Below are positions 8,511 through 16,845 of a stretch of 64,000 nucleotides of DNA, in pieces. The stretch is from JAYODW01 sp038116745 (lineage in GTDB: Bacteria; Pseudomonadota; Gammaproteobacteria; Ga0077536), in assembly GCA_038116745.1 (NCBI GenBank), contig JAYODW010000005.1, positions 1 through 64,000 on the forward strand, read 5' to 3'. The translations under genes were made by a program, and so were the position numbers. Each line of letters opens with the position of its first letter. The stretch's first letter is position 1. The notes beneath the pieces are model-generated. The model was not told where the DNA came from. It was given only the letters and a program-made list of their open reading frames with translations, and made no database searches.

Positions 8511-9218
8511 TTAGCTCGCTTCTGGCTTCCGGGTAGCGGCTTCGGGGAAACCGACGAAACGCACGACTTCGTCCACCTGACGTCGAGTCGACACAACATC
8601 GTTCGCTGGAAAGTTGTCCGCCGGAAACCCGATCGCCACGCAGGACATGATGAGCTGGTCTTCCGGGATCCGGGCGAACTCCCGCACCACCGGTGACTGC
8701 ATGATGCCCTGGCCGTTGATCACCGTGCCCAACCCGCGCGACCAGGCCGCATTGACCAGGCTGTTCACCACGGCGCCGCAGTCAAACATCGCAATGTCAT
8801 TGCCCCCCAGCGACTCATCAAAAGTCACCACGATGGAGACCGGCGCGTCGAATTGACGGAATCCACGCAGCACCCAATCCTGGCGACGGGCTTTATCTCC
8901 CCAGTCGATGTCCATCGCCGTGAACAGCTGCGCCGCAATGGCTTTCTGCCGCTCGCGATGCACGCCCTGATACTGGCCGGGCACGCGGATCTCGCGGGAG
9001 GCCGGCACCCCGGCCAGATTGCGCTCTGTATTCCCCTGCCGGATCCGGTCGAGCGCCTCGCCGCTGACCACGTGAAAGTACCAGGGCTGCGTATTCATCG
9101 ACGACGGCGCGCGGGTCGCCAGCTCGAGCACTTCTTTCAGCAGCGCTACCGGCACCGGGTCAGGTCTGAAACCCCGGATACTGCGCCGGCTGCGGATCAC
9201 TGTATCGAATTCCATCAA
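8511..9218 (-). CDS. Nitroreductase-family flavoprotein
   Basis: A 235-residue FMN-dependent oxidoreductase. The N-terminus has the SRRSIRGFRPDPVP signature, followed by TRAPSSMNTQPWYFHVV, which lines the FMN pocket. The C-terminal part carries LGTVINGQGIMQSP and the family-typical SCVAIGFP strand. Such enzymes reduce nitro groups, quinones or enones with NAD(P)H. A second family member lies at 11475-12152. The two flank the luciferase-like and HDOD genes, so both may serve the same degradative or detoxifying role. Substrate is not predictable. Confidence 0.88.
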   Translation of the reverse strand: MMEFDTVIRSRRSIRGFRPDPVPVALLKEVLELATRAPSSMNTQPWYFHVVSGEALDRIRQGNTERNLAGVPASREIRVPGQYQGVHRERQKAIAAQLFTAMDIDWGDKARRQDWVLRGFRQFDAPVSIVVTFDESLGGNDIAMFDCGAVVNSLVNAAWSRGLGTVINGQGIMQSPVVREFARIPEDQLIMSCVAIGFPADNFPANDVVSTRRQVDEVVRFVGFPEAATRKPEAS

Positions 9219-9277
9219 TCAAAATTTCCTTTAATGCGCGCCGCTGGCGGCGACGCCTTCGAGCTTCGCCGCCCTCC

Positions 9278-10336
9278 TCAGGCAGCCTCAAGCACCGGCT
9301 GCACCTCGCTGCAGAACAGCTCCAGAGTCGATCGCGCTTCCGCGAGCGTGATGTCACCGGTCGGCGTCTGCAGCACGATGTGCTGTACACGGCCGTCGGC
9401 CATCATCTGGCCGAAACGATCGATGATTTTGGCCGGTGTGCCATGGCCGGCCTCAATCGCGGCATCGATGTGGGACATGATGCGGCGCAGGGGTCCAAGC
9501 GCTTCATCGGCGCCAGCCTCCCCGAGCACTTCCGCATCCCAGCGGTGCACTGCATGTGTCCGCCGCATCAGCCCCTGCATACCGCGGGTCATCACCTCGC
9601 GCGCGACTTTCTCGTCGCGGTCAATGGCTATGACCATGGTGCTGCCCACAGTCGGCTCATCCCCTGGGGCATCCAGACGCACGGGATCATCCTTGTGCGC
9701 GTACCAGGACTCACAGTAGAGGTCATAGGCCGCCTGCGGGATCGGGCCCGGGAACATCAGGCGCAAACCAAAACGACCCGCGGTGGCCGGGTTCCCCGGA
9801 TACCAGAACGGGATCCGCTCTTGCACAGGCGGCGTCGCCATCGGCATGGTGCGGAAATCGTAGAAACGCGAGCCCTCCGCACTAATCTCGCCGGTGCGGA
9901 AAGCCCGGGCGATGATCCCAAGGACATCCTCAAAGCGATCGGTCGCACTCGGCCAGTCGCTGCCGAACCAGTAGTGCTCAATGGGCGCCACACCGCGCCC
10001 GACGCCATACTCCAGCCGACCGCCGGTCAGGTTGTCGAGCACGCAGAGGTCTTCAATCAGCTGCACCGGATGATGCAGCGGCAGGAGCTTGACCATCGGT
10101 CCCATGCGGATGCGGGACGTCATCTGCGAAGCAGCGGCAATGATCAGGTCCTGGTTCGGCGCTATGCACAGATCCGTTCCGTGATGTTCCGCCAGGTAGA
10201 AGCCGGTAAATCCGGCCTCGTCGGCCATGCGCACCAGCGCCAGACGATCCTGAAACAGCTGCCGGGTCGCGGTGCCCGGTATCGCTTCGATATGGTCGAA
10301 GATTCCGAAGGTCGGCTTGCTCACGGCGGTCTCCAT
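9278..10336 (-). CDS. Luciferase-like (LLM class) flavin-dependent oxidoreductase 1
   Basis: About 352 residues from the ATG at 10336. An upstream extension to 10429 is basic and unlike the family. The TIM-barrel bacterial-luciferase signatures are seen: FGIFDHIEA, FYLAEHHGT near residue 48, ASQMTSRIRMGPMVKLLPLHHPVQLIED, and LDNLTGGRLEYGVGRG. Members are FMN- or F420-dependent monooxygenases or oxidoreductases on varied organic substrates. It lies 59 bp downstream of nothing on its own strand except the nitroreductase at 8511, with which it may be co-transcribed. One of three such genes in the window. Confidence 0.87.
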   Translation of the reverse strand: METAVSKPTFGIFDHIEAIPGTATRQLFQDRLALVRMADEAGFTGFYLAEHHGTDLCIAPNQDLIIAAASQMTSRIRMGPMVKLLPLHHPVQLIEDLCVLDNLTGGRLEYGVGRGVAPIEHYWFGSDWPSATDRFEDVLGIIARAFRTGEISAEGSRFYDFRTMPMATPPVQERIPFWYPGNPATAGRFGLRLMFPGPIPQAAYDLYCESWYAHKDDPVRLDAPGDEPTVGSTMVIAIDRDEKVAREVMTRGMQGLMRRTHAVHRWDAEVLGEAGADEALGPLRRIMSHIDAAIEAGHGTPAKIIDRFGQMMADGRVQHIVLQTPTGDITLAEARSTLELFCSEVQPVLEAA

Positions 10337-10528
10337 GAAACAGGTAAACTTTTCGGAGTCTAGCCGGCGACGGCGGGTGGCCGTCAACCGCCGTGCGTAC
10401 TGCCGGGATATCCTCTTTCTGCAGTCCAATGTTCACAGGAATCCGCAGCGGTCTCGCAGACGCAGGGCATAAATTGCCGCCGCTATACTTCCCGCGGCCT
10501 ACGCCCCTTCCTCCAGGACGCAACACCA

Positions 10529-11374
10529 ATGACCCCTGACCCGGCAACCGCCTTCGTCGAGCTCCTTGCCAGTCGGCTGACCGGCGGCGGAATCGAGCTG
10601 GTGGCTTTTCCGGAGACGGCGTTAAGGCTGCGCCGCGTACTGGATGACCCCGATTCGGAGCTGTCGGAAGTGCTGCGGCTGGTCAGCGCAGAGCCGGTCA
10701 TCGCGGCCCGCCTGATGAAGGTGGCCAATTCGGCGGCAATGCGCACCGGCGGCGCCGAAATCACCGATTTAAAACGCGCGATCGTGCGCATCGGCAATGC
10801 CGTGGTGCGCAACGCCGTGATGCATTTTGCCGCCCAGCAGGTCGCCGGCGCCGTGTCCGACCCTGGCTTACGCGGGCTGGTCAGGGATGCGTGGCGCCAT
10901 AGTGCCCGAGTCGCGGCTATTGCCTATGTGCTGGCGCGTGAACAGAACCGGGTCAATCCCGACACCGCCCTGCTGGGTGGACTGCTGCACGACATCGGCC
11001 GCTTTTACATCCTCGCTGAACTCGATGCGCACCCGGACCTCGCCCCCGACGCACAGGCCGTCGACGATATCGTGCGCGACTGGCATAGCGGAGTCGGTCA
11101 GGCGATTCTGGAATCCTGGGACCTGCCGGAGGAGCTGTGTCAGATCGCCGGCGAACACGATGCGCTGGAGCGGGAGCATTTCGGTCTCCCCGACTGCCTC
11201 GACGTGGTGATCGTGGCGAACCTTCTCGAGCACGCTGGCGGAGACACCGAGCGCCTGCAGACGTTCTCGACCCTGCCCCCGATGCGCTGCGTTGGCCTTG
11301 ACGCCGAGAGCAGCCAGCGCCTGCTCCAGCGGTCGGCCAAGGCGATCGAATCTCTCAGCGCCGCGCTGACTTAA
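10529..11374 (+). CDS. HDOD-domain signalling protein
   Basis: A 281-residue soluble protein made almost entirely of one HDOD domain (about 20-230). Visible features are EPVIAARLMKVANSAAMR, the IGNAVVRNAVMHFA helix, and the HD-like core HSARVAAIAYVLAREQN...GGLLHDIGRF. HDOD proteins are non-catalytic relatives of HD phosphohydrolases and act in stress, motility and second-messenger networks. It stands alone, divergent from the luciferase-like gene. A TATACT hexamer at 10484-10489 could be the -10 of its promoter. Confidence 0.88.
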   Translation: MTPDPATAFVELLASRLTGGGIELVAFPETALRLRRVLDDPDSELSEVLRLVSAEPVIAARLMKVANSAAMRTGGAEITDLKRAIVRIGNAVVRNAVMHFAAQQVAGAVSDPGLRGLVRDAWRHSARVAAIAYVLAREQNRVNPDTALLGGLLHDIGRFYILAELDAHPDLAPDAQAVDDIVRDWHSGVGQAILESWDLPEELCQIAGEHDALEREHFGLPDCLDVVIVANLLEHAGGDTERLQTFSTLPPMRCVGLDAESSQRLLQRSAKAIESLSAALT

Positions 11375-11474
11375 GACGGCTGGTCGTCCGGCACCTCCCG
11401 GACCTTCCTTCTCCCGCTCGTGCGCTGAGCCGCTGCGCCTCCTGTGACGTCTGGAACAGGAATGCCGGGCTCGG

Positions 11475-12152
11475 TCAGCTCGACTCCGCCTCAGGCGCAG
11501 CGAGACCGGGGCGCGACCCGCCCCAGCGATTGAAGTGTGTTTTTGTTTCGACCGGCTCACGGGTAATCGGCCCGAAGCGCCCGCGAGGAAATCCAACCGG
11601 AATCACCGCGACTACGCCAAAATCGCGGGGTATGCCGTAAAAGTCGTGCATCTCCTCTTCGAACATCTGATGCATGGTCGTCAGGCTGGCGCCCAGCCCC
11701 AGGCCGCGACAGGCCAGCAACAGATTCTGCACAGCCGGGTAGATGGAACCGAAGGATGGCGGGGCCAGCCCAGTGCGCTGCTCGGCCGGCACCTTGAACG
11801 GCCAGTCGCGCTTGCCGCAGCAGAAGATCAGTGCAGGGGCCTCGTGCATGTGTTCGCCGAGATGCACCGCCGCTTTGATCGTGCGCCCCATAGCCGTCGA
11901 CGCATCAAAATCCGTCAGCCGGTCGCCGAAGCGGTTTTTCAGCCAGTAGTCGTAGTTCTTGCCGAAAAACGCCTTGCCCTCGGCGTCGGTCACGACCAGG
12001 AAAGCCCAGCGCTGTGTATTCTGTCCGCTGGGCGCGCAGACTGCGGCGGCGAGCGCTTTGTGGAGCAGCTCGTCCGGCACCGGATCAGGTCGCAGGCGGC
12101 GCATCGCCCGCATGGTATGCATGGTTTCAAAGAGGCCCGGATCGGCTGTCAT
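11475..12152 (-). CDS. Nitroreductase-family flavoprotein 2
   Basis: A 225-residue nitroreductase-fold protein. MRAMRRLRPDPVPDELL and AVCAPSGQNTQRWAFLVV mark the FMN-binding half, and LLACRGLGLGASLTTMHQMFEEE with VVAVIPVGFPRGRFGPI marks the C-terminal half. It differs clearly from the paralogue at 8511-9218 (a different middle region rich in KRDWPFKVPAEQ). Probably acts on nitro, quinone or enoyl substrates. The GST gene lies 114 bp upstream on the same strand, giving a possible detoxification pair. Confidence 0.88.
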   Translation of the reverse strand: MTADPGLFETMHTMRAMRRLRPDPVPDELLHKALAAAVCAPSGQNTQRWAFLVVTDAEGKAFFGKNYDYWLKNRFGDRLTDFDASTAMGRTIKAAVHLGEHMHEAPALIFCCGKRDWPFKVPAEQRTGLAPPSFGSIYPAVQNLLLACRGLGLGASLTTMHQMFEEEMHDFYGIPRDFGVVAVIPVGFPRGRFGPITREPVETKTHFNRWGGSRPGLAAPEAESS

Positions 12153-12266
12153 GTTCAGTCTCCCAGTGGGTTTGGCAGTTGTCGGGAAAGGTCAGCAAAG
12201 CGCTGACCCGGTCGCGGCATCCGGTCAGTCCCGCCCTGCCCGGATATCCGCTCCCTGTTGACGGCT

Positions 12267-12911
12267 TTAGCGATTTTTGAAAGCGTTGAAGTCCTGCTGC
12301 ATACGTTCGTCAACGGCGCGGATGTGCGGGCGCGTGCCGACACGCTCCAGATAGTCTTTCAGCCCGGGAACGTCTGCCGTCAGGTCCCAGCCGTAAACAT
12401 GCTCGGTATGAAGATTGGCGAAGCGCAGCTGGAAATAGGCGCTGATGTCAGCGTAGCCGAACGTCTCGCCAGCAATGTAGGGCTGAAATCGCACCATGGC
12501 TCGCAGCGCCCGCAGACCCTTCTCAAGCTCAGGTCGCACCGCTTCGGCAGTTGCTGGATCGACTGCAGCGCCAAAATAAACAGCGGCAATGTGCCGTCGC
12601 GCAGGTGCGTCAAGATAGAGCTCAACCACCCGCACCAGCTCTCGGGCTTTGGCCCGCGCCCAGGGCGTCGTCGGATACAGCGGCGGGTCTGGCTGAAGCT
12701 CCTCAAAATAATCGAACAACACGTTGGTCTCGCTGAGCATCTGCCCGTCGACCTCGATGAACGGCACCTTCCCCATCGGGTTCAGGCGCAGGATCTCTTC
12801 ATTCTGCCCCGGGAAGAGCTGCACTTCGGTGAACGCCAGGTTCTTCTCGAGCAGGGCCGCTTTGGCCGTGCTGTAGTAGTTGCTGATGCTGGTGCCATAG
12901 AGTTTGATCAT
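12267..12911 (-). CDS. Glutathione S-transferase
   Basis: A 214-residue cytosolic GST. The N-terminal thioredoxin-like domain begins MIKLYGTSISNYYSTAKAAL and includes NPMGKVPFIEVDG with the cis-Pro before F, then the GSH-contacting SETNVLFDYFEE. A helical C-terminal domain from about residue 88 includes ETFGYADISAYFQL. The ATG at 12911 is chosen because the upstream in-frame residues are not family-like. Conjugates glutathione to electrophiles. Its neighbours are a nitroreductase and a Nudix hydrolase. Confidence 0.9.
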   Translation of the reverse strand: MIKLYGTSISNYYSTAKAALLEKNLAFTEVQLFPGQNEEILRLNPMGKVPFIEVDGQMLSETNVLFDYFEELQPDPPLYPTTPWARAKARELVRVVELYLDAPARRHIAAVYFGAAVDPATAEAVRPELEKGLRALRAMVRFQPYIAGETFGYADISAYFQLRFANLHTEHVYGWDLTADVPGLKDYLERVGTRPHIRAVDERMQQDFNAFKNR

Positions 12912-13081
12912 CTTCTCCCCTCTCAGCGATGTTGCGGGTCGCCGCCCGGCACTCACGAACGGCCCCAGTGCCCCCGCTTGCTCCGCGTGGATGGGGCCCG
13001 GGAGACCCCGATACTAAGCGATGCGACCATGCGCGGCATCGCGCATCGTGCGGCAGCCCGGGACGGGTCCTGTCCGCTGCC

Positions 13082-13087
13082 TATAAT
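13082..13087 (+). promoter_or_regulatory. TATAAT box 6 nt in front of the Nudix ATG (possible leaderless mRNA)
   Basis: TATAAT ends 6 nt before the ATG at 13094, which is the distance expected between a -10 box and the transcription start. If used, the mRNA would begin at the start codon. No Shine-Dalgarno is visible. The same geometry is found in front of the SCO1 gene (50066-50071). Confidence 0.4.
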
Positions 13088-13093
13088 CCGCAG

Positions 13094-13915
13094 ATGAACA
13101 CGCCACAGGATTTCGATCCCGCAGAGGTTCCTGTGCTGCCGGCAGCCACCGTCATGGTCATCGACGATCGCCCGCAGCTCAGCTTACTTATGGTGCGCCG
13201 CACTTCCCGGGTCGTGTTCGCACCTGACAACTGGGTTTTCCCAGGCGGACGGGTCGACGCGGAAGATCACACCGACAACCTTGACAGTCTTTTCGTGGGA
13301 CTCACGGATGCCGAGGCATCAGCCTGTCTTGAGCTCTCCAGCGGAGGACTTGCCTGGTGGCTGGCAGCCTGTCGTGAAACGCTGGAAGAAGCAGGGCTTC
13401 TTCTGGCCACCCCGGATTCCGGTGCCGTCGACGTGGCGCAGTGGCGCGATCAGGTGCGGCAGGATGGGGCGCTGTTCCATGACCTGCTAATGGCGTCGGG
13501 CGTACGTCTGGATGCTACAGCGCTCGAGGAAATTGCGCGCTTCATCACGCCGATGGGCTCGCCGCGGCGCTTTGATGCGCGCTTTTTTGTCGCCCGCCTG
13601 CCCGCGGGTCAGGAGCCGCAGCATGACGCTGGGGAGATCGTTGACTGGTCCTGGATCCGGCCGCGAGAAGCGCTGGAACGCTGGGCCGCGGGTGAATTCG
13701 AGATGATGACCCCGACCGTGCGCATGGTGGCCTGCCTCGAGCGTTACGGATCGGCAGAAGAAGTCATGGCAGCCGCCCGGCGGCGACTCCCGTATCGCCG
13801 TGTGCGCGTCGCTGATCCGGACGGTGCCTATCGCGTGGTGCTGCCTGGCGAGCCTGGCTACGAAACGGCCGAGCTGGAAATCGAATCGGGCTGGGTCAGA
13901 CTCTGGGAGCCCTGA
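13094..13915 (+). CDS. Nudix hydrolase, NUDT19-like with split Nudix box
   Basis: A 273-residue Nudix protein. The Nudix box is split: FPGGRVDAED at about 49-58 carries the leading Gly and Glu, and RETLEEAG at 94-101 carries the metal-binding REuxEExG part, with about 29 extra residues between them. Such an insertion is characteristic of the NUDT19/RP2 type, whose studied members hydrolyse CoA and acyl-CoA. That fits the CoA-rich surroundings, but the substrate here is inferred. The ATG at 13094 is chosen because upstream codons lack family similarity and a TATAAT box lies within them. Confidence 0.85.
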   Translation: MNTPQDFDPAEVPVLPAATVMVIDDRPQLSLLMVRRTSRVVFAPDNWVFPGGRVDAEDHTDNLDSLFVGLTDAEASACLELSSGGLAWWLAACRETLEEAGLLLATPDSGAVDVAQWRDQVRQDGALFHDLLMASGVRLDATALEEIARFITPMGSPRRFDARFFVARLPAGQEPQHDAGEIVDWSWIRPREALERWAAGEFEMMTPTVRMVACLERYGSAEEVMAAARRRLPYRRVRVADPDGAYRVVLPGEPGYETAELEIESGWVRLWEP

Positions 13916-13977
13916 AGAAAGCACGCCCGGCGCCTGGGCGACATACAGGCGACGCATACATCGGCCGCGCCACCCCT

Positions 13978-15372
13978 TCAGGCGCTGAGCGGCTTCGCCG
14001 CCGGCGCTAGAAAAGAAAAACAGAACGTCGAACCTTCGCCGAGCACGGACGTGCAGGTCACGTCACCACCCATGGCCTGCGCCAGACGTCGCGAGATAGT
14101 CAGCCCAAGCCCGGTGCCGGCGGTCATGCCGCCGTCTGCTACACGCTCAAAGGCTTCAAAAACCAACGCCTGGGCCTCCACGGATAAGCCGACGCCGGTA
14201 TCCACAACCCGCACCTGGCAGTGCTCCGGCGTCTGCGCGAGATGCACGCTGACACCGCCGCTGGCGGTGAACTTGAGCGCGTTGCCGATCAGGTTATAGA
14301 CCACCTGCGCCACGCGGGCCTGGTCAACGCTGACCCAGGGCTCAACACGCTCGACGCCATGCAGCGCAAGGTTCAGCCCCGCCTTTTCCGCTGCAGGCCG
14401 GAAGACTTCGATGATGTTTTCCAGTTCACGCGTGATGTCCGTGGGGCGCGCATTAAGCTCTATTCGACCGCTCTCCATCCGGGAAAAATCGAGCAGATCG
14501 CCGATGATCCGCGACAGGAGCTGACCCGAGTGGTCCAGGGTATCCAAGGCCCGATCAGGCCCCGGCGCTTTCGCGCGCAGGAGCTGCGCGATCCCCAGCA
14601 CGCCGTTCAGCGGAGTGCGCATTTCATGACTCACCATGGCCAGGAACCGGCTTTTGGCCTCACTGGAAGCTTCTGCGGCCCGCAGAGATACCGACAGATC
14701 GGCAGCCAGGTCGGAATTCTCGAAGCGCAGCCGGAGCATTTCGAGCAGGCGGGCGTTGACCCGCTTGCCTTCGATTGCAAGGACGACGAAGTAGATCACC
14801 ACGCCGATACACAGCCCGATGTCAGCAGCCGTCGGTGCTTCACGCAGCGCGAACCACAGCCCGGTCGGCCCGAGGCAGGCGCCGCAGAACATCATGGCAA
14901 TCCTGAAGTGCGAGCTGAGCGTGAGCACCCCGACCGAGGCTATCGCGATGATTCCGCAGATCAGCAGCAGCTCGGCCGCGCGCGAGGCGCCAGGCAGAAA
15001 CAGCGGCAGCATCAGGGCCCAGGTCAGCACATCCAGCACGATCCACAGGACATAACCCCGCAACCAGAGGTCATATCGTTCATGTCGGACCGGATCCTGA
15101 GCAAAGCGTCGCGCCTGCTGCATGCGGTACAGACCGATCAGGGTTTTTGCCCCACACCAGCCCCAGGCCCAGAGCAGATCGCCGTACCCCATCGCAATCC
15201 AGGCCACCAGAACCGAGAACGCAATGCCTCCGGCAACAGACTGCACGGATGCCGCAAACAGCTGGTCAAGAAGGGCTGTCCGGACGCGCTGCTCTACCAG
15301 CACCGCATGCGTCCGTTCAGCGGATTCCGTCATTGTCACGCTGGCTGCTACTTGTTCTTTCGCGTGCCGCAT
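13978..15372 (-). CDS. Membrane histidine kinase downstream of a BLUF sensor
   Basis: A 464-residue kinase. Several membrane segments fill about residues 42-200 with very short loops, so no real periplasmic sensor is present. The kinase core follows: H-box KSRFLAMVSHEMRTPLNGVLG with His about 249, N-box VVYNLIGNALKF, G1 VVDTGVGLS, G2 GTGLGLTISRRLAQ. No receiver domain is attached. It starts 9 bp after the BLUF gene's stop on the same strand, so the two are almost certainly co-transcribed. With no extracellular sensor of its own, the kinase may take its signal from the BLUF protein, though this is an inference. No response regulator is adjacent. Start at 15372 or ATG 15333. Confidence 0.9.
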   Translation of the reverse strand: MRHAKEQVAASVTMTESAERTHAVLVEQRVRTALLDQLFAASVQSVAGGIAFSVLVAWIAMGYGDLLWAWGWCGAKTLIGLYRMQQARRFAQDPVRHERYDLWLRGYVLWIVLDVLTWALMLPLFLPGASRAAELLLICGIIAIASVGVLTLSSHFRIAMMFCGACLGPTGLWFALREAPTAADIGLCIGVVIYFVVLAIEGKRVNARLLEMLRLRFENSDLAADLSVSLRAAEASSEAKSRFLAMVSHEMRTPLNGVLGIAQLLRAKAPGPDRALDTLDHSGQLLSRIIGDLLDFSRMESGRIELNARPTDITRELENIIEVFRPAAEKAGLNLALHGVERVEPWVSVDQARVAQVVYNLIGNALKFTASGGVSVHLAQTPEHCQVRVVDTGVGLSVEAQALVFEAFERVADGGMTAGTGLGLTISRRLAQAMGGDVTCTSVLGEGSTFCFSFLAPAAKPLSA

Positions 15373-15381
15373 CGCCGTGTT

Positions 15382-15843
15382 TCAGCCGCCAGCGTACTGC
15401 TCCCATAGAAAGTGCACCATGGAGACCGGATCTCCCGGCTGCAGGTCGGGATCGTCCAGCGCCGCCTGCAATTTCCGGCGCTCCGCGAACGGAGTCTTCC
15501 GGGACGCCATTGTCCATTCTGGAAACACGCGGCCGCGGCGGGTTTCACGGGTCAGGACAATAATGTTGTGGTGCCGCGGGTCCCTCTCGATACTGGCAAA
15601 CAGCGCGTCGACGGCCTCGGGCGGACCCTCGAAGTACTGCATGAAGTTTCCTTCATCGTGAAACAGTACCCCGGTGATACGCAGCTCGAGATTTTTTTCC
15701 CGCGCTGCATGCAGAAGCTCGTCAAGCTCATCCTCAGTCAGCTGGCCTACGGCGCTGCTGACGTAGACGACCACCCCCAGAGACTCTGACGCGACGTCGC
15801 CCGCCACCTGCTCTGCGCCGATATCGGACCTTTCTGTACTCAC
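15382..15843 (-). CDS. BLUF-domain blue-light sensor protein
   Basis: A 153-residue short BLUF protein. Flavin-site residues are all present at canonical spacing: Tyr27 (VVVYVSSAV), Asn51 (KNLELRITG), Gln69 (FMQYFEG), Trp110 and Met112 (FPEWTMA), matching the Y-N-Q-W-M spacing of AppA (24, 42, 83 and 85 residues after the Tyr). BLUF domains bind FAD and rewire the Tyr-Gln hydrogen bonds in blue light. There is no fused output domain, so it must signal by protein contact. It sits between an enoyl-CoA hydratase (11 bp upstream) and a histidine kinase (9 bp downstream). The first 22 residues are a non-conserved extension. Confidence 0.92.
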   Translation of the reverse strand: MSTERSDIGAEQVAGDVASESLGVVVYVSSAVGQLTEDELDELLHAAREKNLELRITGVLFHDEGNFMQYFEGPPEAVDALFASIERDPRHHNIIVLTRETRRGRVFPEWTMASRKTPFAERRKLQAALDDPDLQPGDPVSMVHFLWEQYAGG

Positions 15844-15854
15844 GCCGCGTAACC

Positions 15855-16685
15855 TCAGCGGCCGCTGAACCGCGCCGGACGCCGCTCAATGAAATGCTGC
15901 ACCCCTTCGCGGAAATCCTCAGACGCGAAGCTGCCGGGCATTTCAGCATTAGCGAGCATGGTAGCGTCCTCCAGGGACTGGAGGGTGGCGCGGTAAACCT
16001 GCCGTTTCATCACCCGCACCGAACGGGGCGAGACGGCCAGGGCGAGCTCCCGCGCATAGGCGCGCACGCTCCCCATCAGTTCCGCGTCAGCGCACAGCTG
16101 GTTGACCAGCCCCATGCGCAGCGCTTCGTCTGCGGTGACCTTGCGCGCGGAAAGCAACAGGTCGAGGGCATGCGCGTGGCCGACAAGTGCGGGCAGCAGC
16201 CAGGAGATACCGTGCTCCGCGATCAGCCCACGGCGTGAAAACGCCGTGGTCAGCACCGCACTCTGCGCGACGAAGCGCACGTCGCAGTACAGCGCCATGA
16301 TCAGCCCCAGTCCCGCCGCCGGACCGTTTATAGCCGCGATGATCGGCTTCGGCACCGTCGGAAAATAGGCGTAGCGCATATGAAAATCAGGCGGGAGATC
16401 GAGACCGCCCGCGATCCCGCCGGGACGGGCATCCTCAAGCGGCCGCGGGTCCGCGCCGGATGCACTCACGTTATCCAGCATGTCCATGTCCGCTCCAGCG
16501 CAGAAACCGCGCCCCGCGCCGGTCAGAATGATGGCGCGCACAGCCTCGTCCGAGCTGGCCGCCGTCATTGCAGCGCGCACCTCATGCTCCATCTGCCGCG
16601 TCCACGCGTTGAGCTTCTCGGGACGGTTCAGGGTAACCGTGGCAATGCTGTCGTCGACGTCGTAGCAGATCTGTTCGCAAGACAT
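15855..16685 (-). CDS. Enoyl-CoA hydratase/isomerase family protein (BLUF operon)
   Basis: A 276-residue crotonase. VDDSIATVTLNRPEKLNAWT, then AGRGFCAGADMDML and AAINGPAAGLGLIMALYCD, supply the two oxyanion-hole peptides. The C-terminus ends EGVQHFIERRPARFSGR. It is a close paralogue of the divergent gene at 16846-17703: the first 30 residues are nearly the same pattern. It heads the operon that continues into the BLUF and histidine kinase genes. Substrate unknown. Confidence 0.9.
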   Translation of the reverse strand: MSCEQICYDVDDSIATVTLNRPEKLNAWTRQMEHEVRAAMTAASSDEAVRAIILTGAGRGFCAGADMDMLDNVSASGADPRPLEDARPGGIAGGLDLPPDFHMRYAYFPTVPKPIIAAINGPAAGLGLIMALYCDVRFVAQSAVLTTAFSRRGLIAEHGISWLLPALVGHAHALDLLLSARKVTADEALRMGLVNQLCADAELMGSVRAYARELALAVSPRSVRVMKRQVYRATLQSLEDATMLANAEMPGSFASEDFREGVQHFIERRPARFSGR

Positions 16686-16845
16686 GCAGCCTTCACCTCG
16701 AAGAATGGATGCGTCCTGATTTCAACATGAGCCTGTACGCTTCTCAATACGCGGCCGGAATGTCAACACGAGTTGGCAGCTATGTGCTGAAAAGGCAACA
16801 TGCCGCCTCGCAACGCCACCCGTAAAACAGCCCGGAAGCAGCCCC

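Noticed and set aside
14221..15408. Plus-strand open frame of 395 codons
   Set aside because: Complement of the histidine kinase gene, whose H, N and G boxes are unambiguous.
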